Source: Acidobacteria bacterium Ga0077553 (GTDB lineage: Bacteria; Acidobacteriota; Terriglobia; Bryobacterales; Bryobacteraceae). Taken from it: a DNA stretch of 37,797 nt. A program made the translations under genes and the position numbers. Under the pieces are notes generated by a model. The model saw only the letters and a list, made by a program, of their open reading frames with translations, was not told the origin of the DNA and did no database searches. Below are positions 1 through 7,729 of the stretch, piece after piece (position 1 is the stretch's first letter; each line of letters opens with the position of its first letter). The stretch lies in the NCBI GenBank assembly GCA_001464575.1, contig LNFE01000052.1, forward strand, positions 1 to 37,797, written 5' to 3'.

Positions 1-450
1 CTGCACGAGATCATCAAGAAAGTTTCTGGCACGAATCTGTACATCATGCCGGCCGGCGAGGCGGTCCTGAACCCGCTCGAACTCCTGAACCTGCGCGAAG
101 TGAAGAGCATGATCGACCGGCTCCCTTCGCTCTTCAATTGGGTGATTCTCGACACCCCGCCGCTGTTGTTCGCCGCTGACGCCAACCTGCTGTCGACCAT
201 GTCGCAAGGAACGCTGCTCGTGGTTCGGATCGGGACGACGACGATCGATTCCGTCACCCGGGCGATGCAGTCTCTGTGCGAAAACAACGTGCTGGGTATT
301 TCAGTCAACGGTGCCCGTCGCGGTGAGCTCTATAGCCGCTACACCTACTACCACTCCTACTACTACTCGACCGAAGCCAAGGCGCGCGAGGACGGCGAAG
401 CCGACACCCTGGCGAAGGCCGAAGCGGCCGCCGAAAAGGCCGAGGATTAA
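1..450 (+). CDS. Exopolysaccharide tyrosine autokinase (BY-kinase), C-terminal part
   Basis: The gene enters from the left edge; the frame is open from base 1, so only the last 149 residues are seen. They match the C-terminal half of the cytoplasmic kinase domain of Wzc/CpsD-type bacterial tyrosine kinases. The hydrophobic strand followed by LDTPP (about residues 48-57 here) is the Walker B-like element of these P-loop kinases. The next strand, TLLVVRIGTTT, and the ISVNGARRG turn also fit. The tail carries a tyrosine cluster (YSRYTYYHSYYYS, about residues 112-124), the usual autophosphorylation site. An Ala/Glu-rich tail follows. In the family this kinase controls polymerisation and export of capsule or exopolysaccharide. 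The Walker A motif and any Wzz-like membrane domain lie outside the window. The stop lies in a TTAA shared with the convergent ketosynthase gene. Confidence 0.85.
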   Translation: MHEIIKKVSGTNLYIMPAGEAVLNPLELLNLREVKSMIDRLPSLFNWVILDTPPLLFAADANLLSTMSQGTLLVVRIGTTTIDSVTRAMQSLCENNVLGISVNGARRGELYSRYTYYHSYYYSTEAKAREDGEADTLAKAEAAAEKAED

Positions 451-1700
451 CCCGGCCGGCGAAGGCAGAGCGCGCTGTTCTTGCTGCCGAACGCGATACA
501 GTTGGCGACGGCCACTTCAATTTGAAGTGGCCGTGCCGCGTTTGGCACGTAGTCGAGATCGCAATCGGGGTCGGGTGTCTCGAGATTGATCGTGGGAGGC
601 ACCATGCCATCGCGCATGCCGAGCAGACACACCGCCACTCCCGCCGCCCCGCTGGCGCCCTGCGGATGGCCAATCATGCTCTTCACGGAAGATCCGCAAA
701 GCCGGTAAGCGTGATCGCCGAACGCCAGCCGCATGGCGCGGGATTCGATCCGGTCGTTCAATTGAGTGGACGTGCCATGATACTGCACATACTGGACTGC
801 CCCCGCCGGGGCTCCAGCCTCGCTCAGAGCCATTTGCATGGCACGCGCCGGCTCTTCGCCACACTCTTCAAGCCGGACGCGATGGTAGGCTTCGCAGGTT
901 GATCCGTAGCCGCCGATTTCGCCCAAAATGGTGGCGCCACGCCGCAGCGCCCGTTCCCGTTCCTCGAGGACGAACATCCAGGCGCCTTCCCCCAGCACGA
1001 ACCCATCGCGATCACCGGAGAACGGGCGAGAGCCCCGGTGCGGTTCCTGATTCCAACGTTGCGTCATGATGCGCATCAACAGAAACCCGCGGAGAATCAG
1101 CGGCGCCAGCGGGGCGTCAGCGCCCCCGGCCAGCATGCAGTCGATCATGCCGCATTGAATCTGGCGGTAGGCATAGCCAATGGCGTCTGTTGACGAGGTG
1201 CACCCGGTCGACACGACGTGAGACATGCCCCGGAGACCATAGTGCATCGATACCTCACTGGCGAGGGTGCCGATGGTCGATGTCGGGATTACATAGACGC
1301 TGCACTGCTTCTGTTCGCCGGCGAACCAGTGGCGGTACTGCTGTTCGGTCCACTCCTGGCTGCCCCCGCCCGACCCCAGGACAATGCCAATGCCGCGGAG
1401 CTGGTCCATCGTCATGTTGGCTGTATCGAGGCCAGCGTGGGCCAAGGCTTCTCCAGCGGCCGCGCGGGCCAGCGGCGTCACCCTCGAAATATGCGGACGC
1501 TCCTTGGGGTCCGTCCAGGCCGTTTCGTCGAAATCGTCAATCTCGCCGGCGATCTGCACGCCGAACTCCGACGGGTTGAACCGGGAGATTCGTTTGACGC
1601 CGCTTTGCCCATCGAGGCATGCGCGCCAGAATCGCTCCCTTCCCAACCCGTTCGGGCTCATTGCCCCAATCCCCGTCACAACTACCCGCCTAGCTTCCAC
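447..1700 (-). CDS. Beta-ketoacyl-ACP synthase (KAS II / type II PKS KS-alpha-like)
   Basis: A 417-residue condensing enzyme that would join malonyl-ACP to an acyl chain. The complete Cys-His-His thiolase-fold triad is visible: Cys167 in VSTGCTSSTDAIG, His308 in YHGTSTQLND and His345 in SMIGHPQGASGA, with Lys340 before it. The TGCTS nucleophile loop resembles ketosynthase-alpha proteins of aromatic type II polyketide systems more than plain FabF, and the end reads AFGSKNSALCL instead of the usual GFGG-NA form. I chose the GTG at 1700 because the protein then begins two residues before RRVVVTGIG, as family members do. Starting further upstream adds a glycine-rich stretch that is only the antisense of the neighbouring proline-rich gene. 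No acyl carrier protein or chain-length factor is next to it, so it may serve fatty acid, polyene or polyketide synthesis; the product cannot be told. Confidence 0.9.
   Translation of the reverse strand: MEARRVVVTGIGAMSPNGLGRERFWRACLDGQSGVKRISRFNPSEFGVQIAGEIDDFDETAWTDPKERPHISRVTPLARAAAGEALAHAGLDTANMTMDQLRGIGIVLGSGGGSQEWTEQQYRHWFAGEQKQCSVYVIPTSTIGTLASEVSMHYGLRGMSHVVSTGCTSSTDAIGYAYRQIQCGMIDCMLAGGADAPLAPLILRGFLLMRIMTQRWNQEPHRGSRPFSGDRDGFVLGEGAWMFVLEERERALRRGATILGEIGGYGSTCEAYHRVRLEECGEEPARAMQMALSEAGAPAGAVQYVQYHGTSTQLNDRIESRAMRLAFGDHAYRLCGSSVKSMIGHPQGASGAAGVAVCLLGMRDGMVPPTINLETPDPDCDLDYVPNAARPLQIEVAVANCIAFGSKNSALCLRRPG
508..534. repeat. 27-bp near-perfect palindrome inside the ketosynthase gene
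   Basis: Arms 508-520 (ACGGCCACTTCAA) and 522-534 are exact reverse complements around a single central T. The element lies in the 3' end of the ketosynthase coding region, over the codons for about residues 389-398, roughly 60-90 bases before its stop. It can form a 13-bp hairpin only by base-pairing into the centre, or bind a dimeric protein as DNA. It has no T-run and is not a terminator. Confidence 0.8.
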
Positions 1701-1722
1701 CCTGTTAGTATATGAATTTCGA
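1701..1722. promoter_or_regulatory. 22-bp divergent intergenic segment with -10-like element
   Basis: Only 22 bases separate the GTG start of the ketosynthase (1700, minus) from the ATG of the membrane protein (1723, plus). On the minus strand TATACT (1712-1707) lies six bases before the GTG, where a -10 box would give a transcript starting at or near the start codon. Neither gene has a convincing Shine-Dalgarno sequence here, so leaderless mRNA is possible for the ketosynthase. The -35 regions would have to lie inside the opposing genes. This is inference from spacing and one hexamer. Confidence 0.3.
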
Positions 1723-2319
1723 ATGGAGACAATTCCCCCGCCCCCTCCGCCTACCCCGGAAGAGCCTCCCGAACCACCGCCGTTTGTGGTGATACCTGCC
1801 CCGGCAGCCCCGATTCCGGTGGCCGAGCCTCCCCTACCCACTCCCGAAACGACCCACTTGCTTTTCGCCGGCATGGAGAGCGGGGTGTTAGGCGCCGTGC
1901 TGATGATGGTGTGGTTCGGCCTCGATTCCCTGGTGGAGCGCCAGCAGTGGTGGGCGATCTTGAATCTCTGGGGATCGGCCATTTATGGCAATGCTGTGTT
2001 CCGGATGAGCCTGGGCAAGGCCAGTCTGGCCGGGGCGGCGTTGCACATTTTTTTAGGCGGGGTGGCCGGTGCGGTGATCGCGCTGGCGCTGGGACGGATT
2101 CACCGGTTCGGTCTCGTTCTGCTGGGCGCCCTGGTGGCCGGGGTCGTCTGGTATGGCATCCTGCAACACGGTATCTTACGCTCGTTCAATCCGCTGATCG
2201 TCAGAATGACGCCCCAGCCGGCAACGCTCCTGGCCCATCTGCTCTACGCAGCCGTGTTGACCCGCATTCCAGGCCGCGGCATTAGCTTGGCGGCGGCCTG
2301 GGGACGGGAGCCGGACTAG
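1723..2319 (+). CDS. Proline-rich membrane protein of unknown function
   Basis: A 198-residue protein that I do not recognise. Residues 2-45 are extremely rich in proline and glutamate (runs such as PPPPPPTPEEPPEPPP), predicted to be an extended arm. After that come about four hydrophobic segments: near 48-66, 78-95, 104-123 and 130-146, plus a weaker one near 170-185, separated by short charged turns. The start at ATG 1723 is favoured because the frame upstream is antisense to the ketosynthase and shows no protein-like pattern. The proline arm could span periplasm or bind a partner, as in TonB-like proteins, but no such domain follows. The stop shares a CTAG with the convergent HAD gene. Confidence 0.65.
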   Translation: METIPPPPPPTPEEPPEPPPFVVIPAPAAPIPVAEPPLPTPETTHLLFAGMESGVLGAVLMMVWFGLDSLVERQQWWAILNLWGSAIYGNAVFRMSLGKASLAGAALHIFLGGVAGAVIALALGRIHRFGLVLLGALVAGVVWYGILQHGILRSFNPLIVRMTPQPATLLAHLLYAAVLTRIPGRGISLAAAWGREPD

Positions 2320-3092
2320 CGAACGAAAACCGGCATGGGCAGCAGTTCGGCGATGGATTCGACGATCCTGGTCGGTTGGAACGGGTAGTCCGCCAACTGG
2401 GTTCGTTCCGTAGATCCCGTGAGGACGAGGACAGAACGGAAGCCCAAATCAGTGGCTCCGCGGATATCGGTCTCCATCGTGTCACCGATCATGGTGATCT
2501 CGTCGGTGGAGAGTCCCATCCGCTTCCGGGCGGCCCGCATCATGAACGGGTTCGGCTTGCCGACGTGGTAAGCCTTCTTGCCGGAGGCAGCTTCAAGCAA
2601 GGCAACAATGGCGCCGCAGCCAGGGCGGGGACCTTCATCGGTCGGGCACCACGTGTCGGCGTTGGTGGAGATGAGCCCGGCGCCATTCGCGATACAACGA
2701 TGCGCGACTTCGCACATCTCATACGTGAGCGTGCGGCCCTCGCCGACGACGACAAAGTCGGGCTGGCTGCGGGTAATGGCGTATTGCACTTCGTTTAACG
2801 CCAGCAGAAGTCCACCCTCCCCAATGACAAAGGCGGTGCCGTTCGGCTTCTGCTGGTGCAGAAAAGCCGCGGTCGCCATGCCGGAGGTGTAGACATGCTC
2901 CTGGGTTGTATCGATTCCCATTTTCTGTAACTTAAAAACCACATCCAACGGAGTGTAGGTGGAGTTGTTCGTTAGAAAAAGGTAAGGGATTCGCTCTTCG
3001 TGGAGATGAGCAATGAACTCAGCGGCTCCCGGGATAGCCGTTGCCCCCCGGTAAACCACTCCGTCCATATCAATCAGGTAGCCACGTTTCAT
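2316..3092 (-). CDS. HAD-superfamily phosphatase, class IIA (NagD-like)
   Basis: A 258-residue cytoplasmic hydrolase of the haloacid dehalogenase superfamily. HAD motif I is at the N-terminus (IDMDGVVYRG, nucleophile Asp8 and general acid Asp10), motif II is FLTNNST (about 39-45), the conserved lysine is in HVGKPNP (about 176-182) and motif III is MIGDTMETDI (about 201-210). The C2 cap between motifs II and III, and the length of about 260 residues, fit the NagD/AraL/4-nitrophenylphosphatase group, which dephosphorylates nucleoside monophosphates or sugar phosphates. The substrate cannot be read from sequence. It is convergent with the membrane protein, sharing a 4-base stop overlap, and lies about 34 bases upstream (in plus coordinates) of the end of the VWFA gene. 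Confidence 0.88.
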   Translation of the reverse strand: MKRGYLIDMDGVVYRGATAIPGAAEFIAHLHEERIPYLFLTNNSTYTPLDVVFKLQKMGIDTTQEHVYTSGMATAAFLHQQKPNGTAFVIGEGGLLLALNEVQYAITRSQPDFVVVGEGRTLTYEMCEVAHRCIANGAGLISTNADTWCPTDEGPRPGCGAIVALLEAASGKKAYHVGKPNPFMMRAARKRMGLSTDEITMIGDTMETDIRGATDLGFRSVLVLTGSTERTQLADYPFQPTRIVESIAELLPMPVFVR

Positions 3093-3126
3093 GCCCCATT
3101 ATATAACCTGGGGTGTTGCAATCAGA

Positions 3127-4134
3127 TTAGAAGCCGCGGCTGGGACGGTAGCCCGGCCGTGCGCGGACGCGATACTTCTTGCCGATATCGCCGACAATTT
3201 CCACTCCGATTTTCCGGAAACCATCGTTCGGATTCGTCTGGGGATAGTAGGTGACCGTGTAGGAGTTGCCGAGGTCTTCGCGGATGGATTCGAACGCTTC
3301 CACCTGTTTTTGCCAGGTTTTAGCGAAGTATGCCTTCCCGCCGGTACGGGTGGCGATCCGCTTGAAGACGCCCGCCGAGATGGCATCGCGGCTGGCTTCG
3401 GCGGTGGAAATCACGTAAATGGGAATGCCTTCGTCCTCGGCTACCGCGCGGACATCGTCCGGGGCGACCATGCTGGCGTTATCGGGTCCATTTGAAAATA
3501 CGATCACCACTTTGCGCCCGGGAACCTTGGCGGCGTCCCGCAAGGTAAGGAGCAAACCATTATAAAGAGCGGCGTCATCGCCGGCGACCGCCTTGCGGAG
3601 GCCGAGAATCGCGTTGTTGCGGTCCTTCGTCAGGTCGGACGCCCGGGTCAAGTTGCGAGAGAAGGTATACACGGCGACCGAGTCTGCGCGATCGAGGCCG
3701 CGGACGAAATCGGCAATTGCGTCCGAGGCGTAAACGAAGCCGCGGTACATGTAGTTGGACGTATCGAAGAGAACGAAAACGTTGGTGCCAACAAAAGCGT
3801 CGGACTTCACGTCGGGTCCCGCCTTTTCCGCATCGCCGCCGGGGTTCAGAGGCTTCATGGTTCCATCCTCAAGAACCTGCATCACCGGCTTATTGCCTTC
3901 GGCGAACGTGTTCAACTTTTGCGGAATGCCGTCTTCCATGATGCGGAAGTCGGACGGCTTCAACCCGTTGACGTAGCGTCCCTTGCTGTCGGTGACCGTG
4001 AAGCCGAGGACGACCATGTCGACCTTGACGCGGAACGTGGGACGGCTGGTGTCTTGCGCCAGGAGATAGACTCCGGCGCCGGCGAACATCGCTAGTCCAA
4101 ATCCAAATGCCACAATGCTGCGAAGAGACTTCAC
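3127..4134 (-). CDS. VWFA-related domain secreted protein (Acidobacterial type)
   Basis: A 335-residue exported protein. An N-terminal hydrophobic segment (about residues 6-26, ending near AQD) serves as signal peptide or anchor. Residues 33-80 carry the pattern FRVKVDMVVLGFTVTDSKG...G-SDF--MEDG that typifies the VWFA-related domain family expanded in Acidobacteria. A von Willebrand A fold follows, starting at VFVLFDTSNYM. The metal-ion site is normally DxSxS; here it reads Asp124-Thr-Ser126-Asn-Tyr128, so the last serine is a tyrosine and metal binding may be weakened. The GTG start at 4134 is decided by an AGGAGG five bases upstream; the ATG nearby is out of frame. It lies 22 bases downstream of the 1123-residue secreted protein gene on the same strand, so the two are probably co-transcribed and may interact. 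Function unknown beyond protein or matrix binding. Confidence 0.85.
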   Translation of the reverse strand: MKSLRSIVAFGFGLAMFAGAGVYLLAQDTSRPTFRVKVDMVVLGFTVTDSKGRYVNGLKPSDFRIMEDGIPQKLNTFAEGNKPVMQVLEDGTMKPLNPGGDAEKAGPDVKSDAFVGTNVFVLFDTSNYMYRGFVYASDAIADFVRGLDRADSVAVYTFSRNLTRASDLTKDRNNAILGLRKAVAGDDAALYNGLLLTLRDAAKVPGRKVVIVFSNGPDNASMVAPDDVRAVAEDEGIPIYVISTAEASRDAISAGVFKRIATRTGGKAYFAKTWQKQVEAFESIREDLGNSYTVTYYPQTNPNDGFRKIGVEIVGDIGKKYRVRARPGYRPSRGF

Positions 4135-4139
4135 AACAT

Positions 4140-4145
4140 CCTCCT
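4140..4145 (-). promoter_or_regulatory. Shine-Dalgarno AGGAGG deciding a GTG start
   Basis: On the minus strand AGGAGG is followed by five bases and GTG at 4134. It fixes the start of the VWFA-related gene, which has no usable ATG there: the ATG overlapping the end of the motif reads into a stop two codons later. Confidence 0.7.
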
Positions 4146-4156
4146 AAGATCAGATT

Positions 4157-7100
4157 CTATTCGAGCCCGGCAGCCGAGGCTACCTTCGTCCGCTTGTTTA
4201 CAGCATCATCCCCCACTTGCCGAAGGCTGCGCAACAAGGCAGGCCAATCTTCAAGGTGGGTGGCAAAGATTCGTTCGACGGTGCTGCGGGTCCACTCCGG
4301 AATCACGACGTTCAACTGGCCCGGGTTCATGTAGAGGGCGTCGGCGATGGATGCATAGTAAAGAGCGCTGGACTCCCAACTCTCGGCCATCACCCGGCTC
4401 GAGTACCCCATGAGCGTTGGAAACGTGCGGAGGTACAACAGCTCCGGCTGATAGCTGTTGGTCAGCGTTGGCTTGGGGGAACCGAACAATTTGCTGATCG
4501 ATGCATAATTAACCGACTCCGGAGCGGCCTTGCCGAGGCGCCGGATTTCACTTGCAAGGTCCTGATCGCCCAGGCCTTCGACGCCGACGAGGCGCATCGC
4601 AAGGACGAACGCCTCCGCGGGGGTGACATTCTCAAGCGCTTTGCGGACGTCTCCATCGGCGAGGAGCCGTCCGACGAGACGCGCCCGGGCCGGTGGAGCC
4701 TGCTGCTGCAGAGTTTCGACGACGCGGATGCGGAGGGCTTCGTTTACCGAAGCTTCGGCAAGCAGTGCATCGGCGTAGCGGAGATGAAGCGCCGTGAAAT
4801 GGAGCTGGTCCGGGGTGACCTCCCAATACCGGGGAACCTTTGCGCTTTGGACCATTTGCGGCACGAGATCACCCCAGATCAAGGCCTGCTCCCGGCTGGG
4901 GATGAGGAAGTTCTGCTCGGCTTCGGCGAGGGCATAGGAGAGGCTGACGAGCGAACCCACCAAACGGCCCCCGGCGCTCGCGGGCCATCCGGTACCCACT
5001 ACCTCGGTGTGGCGCCACGTCTGGTTGGCTCCCTGCATGCCCAAAAAATCATGGCTGCGAACGAAGATGGGGTTGGTGTATAGGATCTGCGCTCCGGGCG
5101 GGGCGTAGTGAGCATAATTCAGGCCGACCAGCGTGTCCCGCAAGAGCGGAGCGAGGCTGGCCTTAATCTCGGCGAGCCGCTCGGGATTGCCCGCCGCCTT
5201 CTCAATGGCGGCCCGCAGGTTCAGTTTGCGCTGATTCTCTATATGCTTCTCGGCGTAATAGCCGAAGATCAGCGAGTTCTTCTCGACACCCGACAAGCCC
5301 GCGCGCGGCAGTTGCACGTCGGCAAGCCGTTGCGCCACGCGAGCGACAATGGCGGGATCGACTTTGGCGCCTTTGCCGATGGCGTCGAGGTGATCGGAGA
5401 GATCGAAGATCGCCTTAAGCGATACCAGCCGCTGGGCTTCGAACACCTTCATCAAATCCTGGACGAGGGTGATGTGCGCCTCACTTTCCATCTCATCATC
5501 GAAGCCGGCCAGCAGATCGAGCATGCGATCCTGCGGGGAAACTTCGGGGCGGGACTTGGTGGCGGCCAGGAGAGTCTTGACTCCTTCGACGCCGGCGGCG
5601 AAAACATCCCGTTCGGACTTGACCTTGGCGAAAGGACTCGTGATCTGGTTAAACACCTTGTCGGCTTCAGCCTCCGGGATGCTGCCTTGGCGCAGGAAAA
5701 TCTGCCAGAAGCTGACTAGCGCTTGCAGCGTTCCGGCGGCGTCGGCACGAACCCCTTGGTCGCGAATCGAGGCTTCCGCGGTGAGCAGATCGAGGTAGGC
5801 GATGATCGTCTCGTCGGTGAGCCGAGGTGTTTCGTTCAGAACCGGATACTGGGCGCCGAAAGTTCGATACTCGCGAGCCAAGCGATCCACGGTGGCGGGG
5901 AGCAGCGGCTTTTCGCGCCGGCGATTCATGTCGCTCAGCGCCATATAGATCCGCAGCGGTTCGTTTTCCACCGCCTTGCGGCTGAGAGCGAACAGCGCTT
6001 CAATCACGTCGTCGGACTCTTTCCATCCCACGGCGGACTTAGTCAGTTTGCCGTCGTATTTGCCGTGGGGATGCTTGACGAAAAGGTTTTTCCACATTTC
6101 GACGTTGCCAGGGACATGGGCACTGCCGTCGGGGTCAAGGCGCAGGCGGGTTGTGAGTAAGAGGAGGTCGGTGTTGGCGCGGAAGACCGGCCGGGCCGGG
6201 CCGGGGCTGGTGAGGCGGCCCTTGACGGCGCCGTAGTAGCGGCGGAGACGCGCCGGTTGCGTCAGGAACTCTTGCACGGGGCCCGAGATGCGCGAAATGG
6301 AATCGAAGTAGCTGCAAAGCCAGCCATCGTCCTTGGCCACCAACCGCTCAAAGAACGCGGCGGGATCAGACGGGGAGGCACCCGCCAACTCGGCCCAGAT
6401 GGCTTCGGCCTTCGGCCCGCCCGGGACGACCGCCTTGCCGTCGCGAATGTAGAACATGCCGCCAAAGAAGTCGAGTACGTGGGAAAAGGCCTTTAGGCGC
6501 GTCACGGGGATGCTGGCCTTCATCTTGTCCGCGGTTTCGCGGTCGAGCTTGGAAACGCCAAGATAGAGACGGCAAAGCTGCGGATCGCTCAAAAAGGCGT
6601 CGATGAACTCGCCCTGCACCTTCTCTTTAGCTCCCAGCCAGTACTCGGAGTTGTAAAGGATCGGCACGGAGGTGGGGGCAAAGGGATAAGAGAAGGGGCG
6701 ATTCGAGCGGAGGGCGGTTTCGAGTTCGGCCAAGGGAAAGCCAGAATCTATAGTCAGGAAGGCGCGCGAGGCGTTGACGGTTTCAAGGACGACCTCCGCG
6801 CCGCAGGCACCGCGCATCCGGTAGCCAAGTACTTTGAGCAAGTCGGCTGTGACAGCGGACTCGCACTGGTCAATCTGAATCTTGCGGGCGTCGCCGGCCA
6901 GCTTGGCCAATTCGCGAGCCTGGGTCAGGTAGCGGACAACGAGTTTTAGAAACTCGGTCTGTTCGAGGCCTTCTGAGGAGTTAGCGGCTTGGTACCCATT
7001 GGTAACCACGTTCCGGGCCAGTGCCGGGAGAATTTCGTCTTCTGGAAGATCCGGAGAGAGTGCTGCCATGCGGTTGAACGACCGCAGCGGACCAGGGATG

Positions 7101-7528
7101 TCGATGGTGGTCCACTCCTGACCGGTGGTCCGCGGCTTGGACTGGGGAATTGCCTCTCCCAGGTCTTTCCCTCCGGCCTTGCGGTAAGCATCAAGATGAA
7201 CGGCGGCTGCGGCGCGATCCCCGGTTAGAAGATCGAGGATCACCAGGCGCCGAGCGGTCTGTTTCCGGTCGCCGCCCGACTTCTCGAGCAGGCCGAAAAG
7301 TTTGGAGTAAGCGTCGCGGGCGGCGGGGTCCCCATGCCGGTCGAGAAATTCAGCATAGAAAGAGAGGGAAACCGGGTCGTTGGGACTATTCCGAACGGCT
7401 TCCGCGAGCAAATTGCGTGCGGCGGAACTGTTCCCCTTCGATTCCAGAGTGCGGACTTGGTTGGCCAAGTCTTGGGCACTCGAGATTCCGACAAATCCTG
7501 CAACGGACAACAAGAGCAATAGCCGCAT
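4157..7528 (-). CDS. Large secreted or periplasmic protein of unknown function (1123 aa)
   Basis: I do not recognise this family. The first 19 residues (MRLLLLLSVAGFVGISSAQ) are a signal peptide with a likely cleavage after SSA. Residues about 22-110 form short amphipathic helix pairs resembling two or three tetratricopeptide-like repeats (for example ARNLLAEAVRNSPNDPVSLSF). The remainder is largely helical, with many Leu/Ala heptads, no membrane spans and only a few cysteines (around 217, 232, 318 and 404). It lies upstream of the VWFA-related gene and is probably its operon partner. A helical scaffold or solenoid working with a VWA protein at the envelope is a reasonable guess and no more. 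The AT-rich segment at 7529-7660 upstream is a likely promoter region, but no hexamer pair stands out. Confidence 0.75.
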   Translation of the reverse strand: MRLLLLLSVAGFVGISSAQDLANQVRTLESKGNSSAARNLLAEAVRNSPNDPVSLSFYAEFLDRHGDPAARDAYSKLFGLLEKSGGDRKQTARRLVILDLLTGDRAAAAVHLDAYRKAGGKDLGEAIPQSKPRTTGQEWTTIDIPGPLRSFNRMAALSPDLPEDEILPALARNVVTNGYQAANSSEGLEQTEFLKLVVRYLTQARELAKLAGDARKIQIDQCESAVTADLLKVLGYRMRGACGAEVVLETVNASRAFLTIDSGFPLAELETALRSNRPFSYPFAPTSVPILYNSEYWLGAKEKVQGEFIDAFLSDPQLCRLYLGVSKLDRETADKMKASIPVTRLKAFSHVLDFFGGMFYIRDGKAVVPGGPKAEAIWAELAGASPSDPAAFFERLVAKDDGWLCSYFDSISRISGPVQEFLTQPARLRRYYGAVKGRLTSPGPARPVFRANTDLLLLTTRLRLDPDGSAHVPGNVEMWKNLFVKHPHGKYDGKLTKSAVGWKESDDVIEALFALSRKAVENEPLRIYMALSDMNRRREKPLLPATVDRLAREYRTFGAQYPVLNETPRLTDETIIAYLDLLTAEASIRDQGVRADAAGTLQALVSFWQIFLRQGSIPEAEADKVFNQITSPFAKVKSERDVFAAGVEGVKTLLAATKSRPEVSPQDRMLDLLAGFDDEMESEAHITLVQDLMKVFEAQRLVSLKAIFDLSDHLDAIGKGAKVDPAIVARVAQRLADVQLPRAGLSGVEKNSLIFGYYAEKHIENQRKLNLRAAIEKAAGNPERLAEIKASLAPLLRDTLVGLNYAHYAPPGAQILYTNPIFVRSHDFLGMQGANQTWRHTEVVGTGWPASAGGRLVGSLVSLSYALAEAEQNFLIPSREQALIWGDLVPQMVQSAKVPRYWEVTPDQLHFTALHLRYADALLAEASVNEALRIRVVETLQQQAPPARARLVGRLLADGDVRKALENVTPAEAFVLAMRLVGVEGLGDQDLASEIRRLGKAAPESVNYASISKLFGSPKPTLTNSYQPELLYLRTFPTLMGYSSRVMAESWESSALYYASIADALYMNPGQLNVVIPEWTRSTVERIFATHLEDWPALLRSLRQVGDDAVNKRTKVASAAGLE

Positions 7529-7661
7529 CGTTTTACCGTCCCCTACACAATTTCAAACGCCAACAGAATTCCTACGATAACACCGTTAAAAACGGGAACG
7601 AGGCTCGATCGCCGGAGAGCCTCCATCGCCCAATAGAGTTAACAACTATGTCGGCTGTTGC

Positions 7662-7695
7662 AAAAAAAAGGAGAGCGCTCGGCGGAGCGCTCTCC
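7662..7695 (-). terminator. Rho-independent terminator of the 585-aa secreted protein gene
   Basis: Arms 7670-7680 (GGAGAGCGCTC) and 7685-7695 are exact reverse complements with a 4-base loop. On the minus strand the stem is followed by eight T (7669-7662). It lies 35 bases beyond the stop at 7730, in the right orientation to end that minus-strand transcript before the next gene. Confidence 0.9.
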
Positions 7696-7729
7696 TGAGG
7701 TGAGGAGAATGTACAACGAGGGAACTAAA

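Noticed and set aside
1701-1982. N-terminal extension of the ketosynthase frame (glycine-rich)
   Set aside because: It is the antisense image of the proline-rich arm of the plus-strand membrane protein and precedes the canonical ketosynthase start.
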